Assembly (NCBI GenBank): GCA_036362985.1
Contig: JAYGXS010000003.1
Location: 34,988,176 to 35,052,175, forward strand
Reading direction: 5' to 3'
DNA from: Ligula intestinalis
Lineage: Eukaryota > Platyhelminthes > Cestoda > Diphyllobothriidea > Diphyllobothriidae
Length of the DNA: 64,000 nucleotides
The translations under genes were made by a program, and so were the position numbers. How positions within the stretch are numbered: the stretch's first letter is position 1; the number at the start of each line of letters is the position of its first letter. The notes beneath the pieces are model-generated. The model did not search any database and was not told the DNA's origin. It saw only the letters and a program-made list of their open reading frames with translations. This document shows, piece by piece, positions 25,638-37,600 of this stretch.

Positions 25638-28600
25638 CTGCGTGAGTAAAAGCCCCGAAGATCAACGCCGCGTGGGATCTCCTGTTCTGTGTCATTGCCT
25701 TTAGGGGAGTGAATGGACAGAGGAAAGGAGGAATTAAATCAAGGAGTCTGCCAGAAAACGGATGAGTGAAAGCCAGAAATGGATAAAGAAATCATCAAAG
25801 AGCAAAATATTGTCTACACTACCAGCTGCTACGGCTGTCAGGGCTTCTACCGAGACCTTAGGCAGAGCGGGACAGATGAGTTCCGCTAGCGGTCGGGTGA
25901 ACGTTCATCAATGGCAGTTAAGAGTGCATGGTGCTCAATAGCAAGCTGAACGTTTGTATACAACAGTTTACTGTGCGTGTACACGGTAAAGTGTCTTCCA
26001 TCAAAAGTGTCGACACGATTGAACAAGTGTTAACCAGACTAGTGAACGGCCGGAGAGAAGGTTCGCTACTGATGAAATGGGAGCCGCAATTAACTTAAGT
26101 GCTAATGCGCGAAAACCCAAACAAGTGCACGACGCGGAGGCGTTTTTTCGTTTAAGCGCAGATGACGTTTTCGTGCAAGATCTCTATCCAATGTAATCGC
26201 GCTTGCCTGCGACGTCATCATAAGCTGGATTTCGGATGCCGAACCACTTAGCTTTATTGAAACCGTGTGCATTTCTGTAGCAAGCATAGGGCGTGGACGG
26301 CTGCCAGCTTGCTAACACTTAGCTGTAGTGTGAGTTAAATGCTCTTTCGTTGTGAAAAGCTGTTCTAATGGGCCACTTAGCGCTGAGTTGGTAGTAAGCA
26401 AGCCTTCCTCCTATCATTAACTAGGGCTTTAGCTTTCTCGAGTCGATCTGTTTCATGGTGGGGGCAAACAAACAATCATCCAGGGTATCTATTGGTGATG
26501 AACAGCAGAAAAGTTGGAGACTACGGGTATCTTTATACAGTTGTTCGGAATTTAGGAAAAGACCGTTTAAGAAGATGAAATAAGATCAGCTGATGCAACT
26601 CAACTAGTCCAGAGAGTACACCGCATCCGGTTATCTACTATATTGTCGGTTGAGGATGAAAAGAACCAGCAGATTGTTACTACTTCTGACTACAGTAGTA
26701 AATTCCTCAACATCATTAGGTCTGCCAGGCGAAACACCCAGGTTTAAGTGCGGCAAGTTGATTCTACTAATTTGACAGTGAAACGGGAAACAATATTTCA
26801 GGAAATTGATAGAAATACCACGATATGTTAACAGTCGTTGCTTGGCAAGTGGTCAACTGGCGGAGGTTCGTTAAGAAGTGCGTGGCTGGTCGGTGAACTT
26901 AATAATTGCAGGTGAAGATAGAGGGAAGGTTTCACTTAGACCCACCTGCCTCCCACGAAAAACTCGGCTGTAGCCAACGGCCCACCTTCTTATCGAAAAG
27001 GCAAAAAGTCAAGAAGACGTTCAAGGTCAGTAAACGCCTCTGTCGACAATAAGAGCCAAGGAAAGTGATGGGGGCAAAACGCATGCACGCATATCACCGT
27101 CCCAGCTACAGTTCAGTGCAGTTAAACTCAAGTTGTAGACTTAATGATAAGCAAAACCACGTGGACGAATTAGAAAAGCATCTGGCAGTGCCCAGGGCTG
27201 AAAGTTTGGAATGGGAAATTGATGAAGACAGGACGCGTCTTCCTGTGAGAGGGAATATAGGAGTCCGGTCCCACGAAATGACCGTCTTATCCAACAAGGT
27301 TCACAGTGTGTCTCACAGCAAGGCGACACAGGAACGGCAACTTGCGTGTGAATTAGACTATACTGAGAGTACATTTGTGCGGCATCTACTGCGCTCTCTG
27401 CCGCTTCTCCGCTTGGGTCGTGTCATGATAAATTTAATAAGACCGGAGGCGATGGAGGGCACATGTGGCTGGCGCGGTCGGAGTAACCCCTAAGTGTGTC
27501 CCCCAAGCCTGACTCAGATTCAACAGAGTTAGACTGCCACAGATGCCACTGTAAGAAGCAGCCATTGCCGCCTGATTCGCAGTTAGCCACTCCACACGTA
27601 TACACACTGTGTTGACTCTGCAAAGTGTGAATTACCGCATCAGTTGGCAATCTTCAAAGCCATGGTTTTGGTCGTATCGTGGTAGCTTCAAGCGTGATAG
27701 ATTGTTTATAAAGAGTAAAATGTATTGAGTCGCTGAAGACACTCTCTATTCCCGTTCCTAGGCATCAGCCACTGTCCGGGCCGGTCAGGTGACTGGTGCA
27801 GGCGATGGGTGGAATTATTGTCTGCGCGCAGAACCTACACGACCTGGACAGTTAGCCTTAAAGGGTACGGGGAACAATTCACATCGGCAACGGCTATGAC
27901 TCAGGAACAGAGCGCCCATCGAGGATTCCGAGATGTAGCTCAGCAAAACTTCTGGACGTGTGCATTTTTTTATTATCCCTAGTTTGCTCTGGGAAACATG
28001 TTAATAGTCAATTTTATGAATGCATGTGTTTCACCGATCTATTAGAGGAACAATTAAGTTTCGTTTTGCCCAGGAGCTCGCAACGCAAACACGCCAGACC
28101 GTCACATAGTGGCTAAGATGAAGTGGATCTGACAAGGCAAAGGAGACCGGAATGGCCATTTCTGTCTTATTAGCCGGTCATACCCAATCTCGAGGGTTGA
28201 AACACATACATTCATCTTTTCCCGATCTCAACCGACAAGCAAGGAACCCGTGTACTAGAGGTAGAGCATTGAACTCAATGACCAAAGGTCCCGGGTTCAA
28301 ATATCGGGGTTCTAACCCTCGAGATCGGGTATGACTGGCTGATGACGGCTAATAAGCCAGAAATGGCCATTCAGGTCTTCTTTGCTTTGTCGGATCCACT
28401 TCAGTCAATTTTATGCTCGAAATTTTAAACGGTCGCACAAAAAGCACTCCGAGTGGAAAGACAGACTGCGTGTAAGGGTGAAACAAAGATGATCATGAAA
28501 AATGCGGAAACTAAGCAGGCCTACCGATTGACAGATATCGCAGGAAGAGTGGAAGCAGAAAGCAGGGATCGTAGAGGTCAGCTTGGAGCAGCGTCTTGTC

Positions 28601-31600
28601 GGCCCTGCCAGACTGAGCCTGTACAAAAGACAAGGGGGACAAGGTAAACAAGTGCACATAACAACCGCGTGAAAAACAGTCAGATGAGGACACCATCGTG
28701 AAAATTAAAATTTTGAGGAACCTAAAAACAAGAGTCGAATGCACCACAAGTGTCCTATACTTGGGGTCAGCTATCTTGGACAGGCAGAATTATTAGGAGG
28801 TCTGGCAGATTTGCTTAATTTGAGTTGACTCAATTGTGAGTGCGCAATTTGTTAAGCAAGCCAAAATACTACGATAATGACCCTCCAGCCACTTAAACGT
28901 TAGTTCCTGCAAAATAGGTTTGACAACCTTCACGTATACACTTTCTGGGGAACAAACAAACTTGTAGAAACATGAAAAACGAATGCCCAACTACGCAGTG
29001 ACTAAACAATAATGAGTAGGTGGCCGAAAAAACGCTGAAGAAAGCCAACATGGCACCGTGTGTGACTTGATTTAGGAGAAGGTTTCATGCTAATCAGTTT
29101 TGCAAACTTTCCCACGATGGCGCCTTGAAAGAGTCCAATCGCCATTTCGCCGTCTACTGCATGTAACCACTCCACCACGCATGTCCCACATCCAACTGTG
29201 TTGCATCAACCGTATGAAGTAACGGTGGCATATTTTCAAACATCCTGTTAGCGCCCATGTTGGGCGTCACAAATAAGGTAGAATTGTTGGCAAACAACTG
29301 AATGTTTCTTTCCTCCTTCATGTAACTGCGAGGCTAAAATGTTGTTCACTTACGACTTTTTAATGAATGGTTGACAGAATCCTCTTAAGTTAACTTTCTA
29401 CGGTCTCTGCACATTCTTACTTCTCATACCTACGCTTCCGTTCAGTCAGTCGGAAAGCTAAAAAGTAGTTTACTATTCATAATACAGCGTTTGTCTTCAG
29501 TCTTTATAAAAACATCCTTTGCTCGAAACAGGAAAGTGAGATATCTTTTCACGGAGAATAGGATTCAAATGCCAAATAGGAGCGTAAAACATACCAGACA
29601 GCGTCTAGAGACGGGAAAGGCTAAAGCAGAAGCCAGGAGTTTGTCCTTGTCCAGAATATTTATAAACGCGCTAATGTTTGGCTGACGCCAGAGTGTTGGA
29701 ACGTCGCGCAGAGTTTTGCCTAACCGGTAATGGTCGGAAATTCGATCGCCCCAGATGAGACAGCCGTTCGTCATGCCCCTACACAGAAAGAAGAGCCGGG
29801 TTAGGGTGACAAGAAATTACCAAAAAGGGGAAAAAATAAGCGAGAAGCAACCATATTACTGATGGAGTCAGCCAGAGCTAACAACACGACAGCTCGTTCA
29901 TCAAACGCGACGATGTCTGCGAGTATGTGGCTAACGAAGAATTTACCTAAGCTCCTCTTATCAGAAGATCACAGTCCATTCAAATGGCTACGTAATATGG
30001 GATCAAGATCAGTGATCATTATAGAATAAAGCCTCCATCGGCGCATGTCACGACACGGTTGATCACTACTCTATAAGCGGATCAGATTTGGCAGAAAAAT
30101 TAATCGGTGTCTGACAGGCCCACCAGCCGTTTCAATTGAACCGGTGCCCATCGGTCTAAACGGCTACCGGTGTGTGTGACAACTTTGATCAACACAGGAT
30201 GCAAAATATAGATACAGGGGTATAACTACCTGGCACAAAAGGTCGTTTTGCGAAGAAGCGATTGACCTTGTCCAAACACCCTGTAAATTTCACCGAGATA
30301 AAGACAGATATGCATTAAGAACATCGAGAAGACGCGCACCTAGAGTACTGAGTATTGAATTGTGAGCCAAGTTGGAGTCTCAAGAAGGTTTCTACTCGGA
30401 AGGAAAAACTAATGGGAGGTACAGGAGCAAGTTATGGGCGGATTACCTCGTTTGATAGCAAACTGGACCATTGTATCAAGAGAAATGGAGGCTATTTAGT
30501 TAGGGTGAAGGAATACAGTTAGAAAGAGGACAAAGTTGACGTTATTTGCTGTTTTACTTGGAACTGTGATGAAAACTGGTCAACCGCACTAGCCAACTTG
30601 TCCCTCACTAGCTCTTGTGCACTAGCGTATGCTATGACTGCCAATTCAGTTAACCTCAAATCCTGCGACACGGGGTCTGCAAAACTAGGTAAACCACAGA
30701 CATTCAAGGTATTCCTATCGGCAGTACTTTAAAAGTTCTAGGCAGCTAGTGCAGTAGTACCTTAAAACTGGCCATGAGATACAGGCGATGCCGAGAAAAC
30801 AGACGGCAAATCAGAGACAAAATAGGAGAGTAGAAAAAAAGAGGGGCCCAAATAGTTTGAGCCCCAAGTGGTTTATGCGGTAGCAGAAGGCCGGTAGATA
30901 TAACTTTATAGGGAGGCTCGGAACACGCATAATGGACGGAAATCCGTCGGGATATTTCGTGCCAATAGGAGAAAAGGAAATCATACGTGTGTGAGATCGT
31001 TCTCTCTCCAATCCTCGGTCTTCTTGACACCGGGCCCAGATTGAGAGTAGGAAGAGAACGAGGTAAATGCATCGCAAGTCCCCGCCCTTGCACGACATTG
31101 TTGTAAAGCACACAATGGACATAGTCGAAACCGACGGTCGAACTTTCTAGTGCCTGAAACCGGGCTGCGGTGTTTTGCTAGGCCTACAGAGAGGCCACAC
31201 GTTCCTGTGACGTGCTTTAGAAAGAGGTTTTACGACACACTACGCAATATACTCAATCCCATCTCCACTCCATCTGGCTCGGTTTTATGACTGATAAGCG
31301 GATTTGCAGCATACCCTCTCCCCGCTTAAGTAAAGATATGAACACCAAAAGTCGGTTCTCGAATGGATGACAACTAATGGGATGAAAAGGTCTTTTTTCC
31401 GGACTGAGGAGTAGGATGCAATGGCTCCTCGGTATAGCAAATAACACCTATGTGAGCTCTACTGCCCCGTTTTGAAGCTTGGTTACGGTAAACTTCACGT
31501 CAGCCACACTGCGCTCACAGCCAGCCCGAGTCGTTCAACTTTGTCTTCGCCATTGAACTAGATGAGTGAAGATACAGCGAAATCGATGCCGCGGAAGTCC

Positions 31601-34600
31601 ACCTCACTACAAGCTAATCCACACACAAAGCAACACTGTGACCTCGGGAACGAGGTCCTTATTGACCGCGTGTGAGAAAAGAAAGGCAGCAAAAGAATGG
31701 AGGAAAGCACTGACTCTTACCAAATATTCGTTAGCGGCTGGCCAGAGGAGTCGAGAATGTACATCAACTGCAGGAGGTTCGTGTCTATAAAGAATGAACA
31801 TACGATTCTTTAAAAAGGCACCAGGGGTACAGAAATGAAACAGGTAACAAAATCAGCTAAATATGAATACAGACGCGATAAGAACTTGGTTCGGAATTTC
31901 CGAAAATGCTTCCTGGAAAACAGATTCGGCAATAAACTCTGGATGAAACTTAACATTTAGTAAACGCACTTCAATGCGAGGTCTATCATGTTCTGGCAAA
32001 TTTCGATTCTGCCACGTCGAGCCAATAGGTCCAGGAGTGAGTTCTGGATTATCCAAACCACAAGCCAGGAAAAGGCTGGCTAAAATATTAGAAGTGGCTA
32101 TTCCAGTCTCCCACGCCTCTTTCGAAATCCACTTCAAGCTAATAGGTGGGTGACTTACGTTTTCAAGCCTAAAGCTCCCGCAAATCCATCATAAGAGCGT
32201 GCCGACTGTGCACCCCCTATTGTTTGAAAATTAAATTGATTTCAAGCGCTGACAAATAGCTCTACCTGAACAATCTACTATAGTGCTTGAAAGCACTGGT
32301 AAATTGAAAGGGCAGAGAAAGACTACAGCGTATGCATTATCAGAATTGACAAGAATGCTGAACAATGAAAAGGGGCTCACTTACCACAGACAGTCATCCG
32401 GGCATTGTAGACCGTCAAGAGGGAAAGAAGGGAGAGACTTTTGGCCGCGGTTTGGGGAACGATTTCGCCCAGCGAGAGGAGAAGTGCCGCTAGACTATCT
32501 AATTGTCCACAGGGGGAGAGAGAGGGGGAAAAGGGAATGACAGGAATCAGGTAGAATACATAATTAAACAATGTTCTGAAGGAAAACAGGTCCACTCAAG
32601 GTGTCTAATCCATCGAGTAAAAGTCATTATAATAAAAAATAAAGCAGGAATGAAAGGGCAGAAGACAATAAAGTTGGAGTAAAAGGTGGGCCCCAAAGAA
32701 ACAAGCCACACCATTTCAGACTTATTCAGCTATGTGTCGAGCACTTTTAAACATGCGCTGAAGGCTTCTACACATGCATGAGTTCTCCACATTGGGGAGC
32801 CACCACGCAGAGTGATTGCTTCAGAAGTGCCACGAAGTCCATTAAGATCGTCTTGCTCACGAGGCTTACTTGGAGGTTGACGACTTCCATGGGACAACTC
32901 ATTATAGACAAAGAAGCAAACGTCAATCGATTGATTGACCGTAACTGGCACAGACATATACGAATCTCTGTTTGCTGCCAGTAATAAACACAAACAGCAC
33001 ATAATAAATTCCCCGACAGAGAACTTGAAATTCGTTTCCATTCACTTATATATTTTTTATTACCGGAGGGAGTATAATGTCCTATGTCACCCTTAAGCTC
33101 CAGTTTAGATGGAACACGGTGGGTCGCATACCAAGATTTGCTATCGAGGAAGGTGATGTGCACGAAAAATGTCATCGGTCATGTTATAACGGTGAGCAAA
33201 AAGGCTGTGATATTCCCGTCTGACCAACGCCTCGTGTGAGCCCCGAAAGACGAACACAACAAGACTGTGTAGAAAGCAGAAATCTTAGAACAAACCTAGT
33301 ACAGCATAGTTAAGAGCAAGCAAACGCGTATGTACAAGGTTGGACAAATTAGATCGTAGACATAAGAAAGTCACGACTTCATTGGCTGGATGAGTCATGG
33401 GGGTTGACGTGCTAGTCTACCATTTAGAGGGAGCTGGGCACAGCTGAGCACGACGTCAAACAATGCACTTGTGTAAGTGGACGGCTTGCTAATGTGGCAG
33501 CTGCGTTATAGTTATAGTCTTGCGCCGGTCGCGCCGCTACACCGTATGTGAGCTGAGCGGACGCTTGGTGGGGAATGTCGTTCGGGCAGCGTGCACTTAC
33601 GCCGCCCCGTAACAGGTCAGTGATAAGTCAACCTTTAATTGTGGTCAGTGATGCATTCCAGCAAAAAGACTGGCAGACAAACACAACGGAAACTGGAATG
33701 CCCATTTCTTGCTGATAAGCCTTAATCAACCAGTCATACCAGACAGGAAGAACGGGTCCGTAGCTCAGTGGTTAGAGCGTTGGACTTCCAACTAGTAGTT
33801 CTGGGTTCGCCGCAACTGGGATCGGGTACGGCTGACTGACGACAGGTAATAAGCCCAAAACGGGCATTCCAGTCTCCAGTGTCTTGGTTGAAAATGTTAT
33901 TCCGCCTACGTTCATAGCCGCTGTGTGGCAGCTAGCAGGGCTCGAGAGTGAGCCTCAAGGCACAAAGGGACGCCTGTGCCTTGAAAGCGATCCATGAGCG
34001 CGACCTTCTGTGGATAGTGTCTGACCCCCGCTTTTTTGCGAGACGTCACTGGAAACAGAGAGCGACTACAACATAGTACCCAACCTTGACAACAGAAGCA
34101 AAACACGAAAGACAGTGAACTCTACGCAAACCTTTCAGGCGTGAGGGGTCTGTTGGGGGAGGGGGAGTCTCCGAAACTTCTCCTTCCACATCATCCACGT
34201 GTCCCCGACCCAAAAGGTGAGAAAATACTTCTGGTCGCTTTGCTAGAGATTTTAGGATTGTCTTGGGTGTGGGCAACAAGACCTCCTCTGCCGCTGTGTT
34301 CTTGCGATTGAAAGAAGTCCAGCCAACTCGCTCACGATTTTCAGGCGAAGAGAGGAACCGAAGACCAGCGGACAGGCAGGTATAAACAACCGGAATGGTG
34401 TGCTGATGACTGCAATCGAAAAGAAGTAACAGCTCAGCACGGTAGGCCGCAACCAGAATTAGGAGATAGGACAAAAGTAGACCGCGGGATGGAAACTCAC
34501 TTTAGACACTCAACAAGCTCGGGCCACCTTTTAGTCAGTCTTTTGAAATGTTTCTCAGATAGGGGTTGAGAAGGTTCCTTGGAAAGCCCCAGTAAAGCGA

Positions 34601-37600
34601 GCATGGTTTTTTGAACGCCTATTTGGAGGTTAAGATAAGACGTAAAATGGGGCAAAACCTTTTGGCAGCATCGATATCTCTTCTTCATCCGTTAGCTGCT
34701 TTGGAGACGTTTCAACGACAGCCTCTGCTAAAAAAGAGAAGGGTTACAGACGCTGAGCAGGTTACCATCGGCCTCAGTTTCGGGCTCAGCTTTGCGGGAG
34801 ACCTGATAAGCGAGTAGATCTTGGTCAGTTTGTTCAGTCTGAAGAGTTTTTGAAAATCTGGCAAACCATTTAGCCACAAGAACGCGCTAAAATAAAAATA
34901 AACGAGGAATGTAGGTTAGAAAGCTTTATGGGGGGAGAGCTGTCGTTTGCGCAGGAATAAAGAAAGCTACTTGCTTGCTGTTACAACAGACGGTGTTATT
35001 TGGAGTGGCGACTCCTGGAAGCCCCTCCTCCTTCAGTAAGAAGACGGCACAACTGTGCTGTCCTGGTGGTGGTGGTCACTAGGTCTCCCAAAAGTGTGGT
35101 TAAAAAAGCGAAGCCGCGCAGTTTCTGCTAAAAGTCCGATGGTTTAAGAAGTACCCGCCATGACAATGGCGAGGGACAAACACGGCCATAGGTCAGTTAA
35201 AGCAACAGACCACTACTTTAGCCAGCGGAAATTGCCAAATACTGGCCTAACTAAAATAAATTTTGACAAAGCAGACTTACTTCAGGCAACAGTTTGTTCA
35301 GTTCGGATACTATCATCGAACTGGAGGCACCCTTCTTTACCAGATCCTCCGAGAAATGTGCCCAGGTCAGGAAAATGGCGAGATTTTGGCGCAGAATCCT
35401 GAAGACAGTTGCAGCCGGTTTTTTGATACCCATTTCTTCTGCCTTCAAAGAGAACGAGAGAGAGAGGGAAACAGAGAGCAGTCACCACACTTAAAGCAGG
35501 GAATTTATTGTGGAAAAAGGCGTAGCTATATATATATATCGAGATTCACCTGCGAGGCCAACCGCAGGGGTTCTGCCAAACAAACAGGAGGCAAACAAAG
35601 GTCAGAGATCGCCTGAACGAAGTTGCCCATGTCTTCAGTAATTTCGATCAGCTGAAGAGCTCGGTTGACGATGTGACGTTGAAAAGTGGACAGAATCTGC
35701 AGTTGAAAAAAAAACATCTGCGATGTTAGAATGCGAAGCAACGACCCAACAGAGGGATTGTGGGTGAAATAATAAGTTGGTGATATGTGTTCGGGAGGAG
35801 GAGGAGGAGGGAGAGAGAGAGAGAAGCAAGGTAACGAGAGGGCAGCGGGCACTCTAAGAGGTTGTTAGTGCGAGTTGGTAGAATGCTGACCTCTTGGACG
35901 AAGTGTATCAGGTCCCGCCAGTTATCTGAGTCACGAGGTTCAAGGGAGGTTTGCCAGTGACTAAAGTAGCCAGGCAGAAGACCGGGGCAGGCGAGCAGGC
36001 AGTCAACAACCAGCTGGCGTCGCAACGGATCCGTAAAGGCGTTATGCATGGGAGGTGAGAGGAGGAGGTGCAGCAGGTGATTATTTGGTAGCCTAAATAA
36101 GAGGGAGGATGAGGAGGAGGAGCAAAGAGATGCAGGCGGCTAAAATAAGGTGGGTGTGTGCAAATGAAGACGCACAGACACGAAACAAGCACGACATCAA
36201 CTTTAGAAGCTTATACACACACAATAAGATAAAAGTGATTACTAAGTCTTCTGGTCTTCCCAAATAGCAGTCCATGGTGGTCAACGAGGTAGGCCAGATA
36301 ACTCTGGCTCGCCACAAAAGCAAACGTACACGGCTTAACCTTTAAGACTCTAAAAAAGTCAAATGAAACCTTTCTGTAAAATGGTCTTAAAGAAGCGTCG
36401 GACATAATAAAGCTGACTGTATGACCACGTGCGAAGGGAAGCACGAAAAATGGCAGCTGTTACGAGAAAACGGACATGGTCAGGATCTAAAATCAACGCC
36501 CCCCCCATATCAGACAGATCGCGGCTGGCGATCATACTCTTCAGTTTACTGTGCAGCACGAAAATTCCAACTTTGAGCGTACAGTAAGTATAACAGTAGG
36601 GGGACGTTGGAGTAGGTCCATCAGCATCTAATAAAATGGTGTTGGCAAAATTAAACGTCAATGTCTGGAAGAAAATCAGGCTTTTTTCCCGACATATTTG
36701 TCGGTTTTGTTCTAAACTGTGGAAGCAATCGGAAACATCTCAAAAAGCTTGTGGTCATTCGCTACGAGTAAGCACGACAATGATTGGTGATCAGCCCAAA
36801 TAAACGGCTAATCAGCGGAATCTCTAAAGCCTGATAACACATGGGGAGATTCGGTTATGTGCGTGAATAATGTTAACAATGGACAAAACGACATACGTCA
36901 GACGCGCAAAAATCGGGCAATGCAATTTGCGAACGTCGCATTGACGTTCAAAACATGCTGCAAACCGGTGCATCCAGCTCCGCATTTTGGTAGATTCTAG
37001 TGTATGTCGAGTGAGGCAGCTTTAAATCATGTCTGCTAATATGTCAAATCTCTTCCCTAGGCATCTTGACTTGGAACCCAAAAGATGCGTAGGGGAATAG
37101 ATCTATCAAACGCCTAACGTCCGCACAAACAACCACGTTGAAATTATTGTGAGATTTACTTCCTATTAGATACTACTGTTTCTTAAAGTACTATCTATTT
37201 ACTTTCCTCAAGAATTCATCACAAACTTGAAGTAAATTTGCCTAAAAAACAAGGCTTATAGGCAGAGGCCGGCAGTTGCAATACAAGAATATTTACGAGA
37301 AAGTACATGAGGAATGCTGGGAAACCCACTGCTGAGTTGAACCTCTTGCAGCTGTGCAATGCAGCGGTAGCATATTGGCGAAACACATGTTTGTGCTTTT
37401 AGTCAGTATCTGTGTGTCGTGATTGGAATATAGTCGAGTTATTCAGTACGTACTAGCCGAACAGTCGAAGAGAATGAAGAATCGAGTACCCTAGAATAGG
37501 GCTTCACTCATCTTATAATCGTCGTACAAGAACTAGAATGGGATAGAGTGGTTAGAATTATATCGACAATAAGCAAACGTTCGCTAGGAGGCAGCGGTGA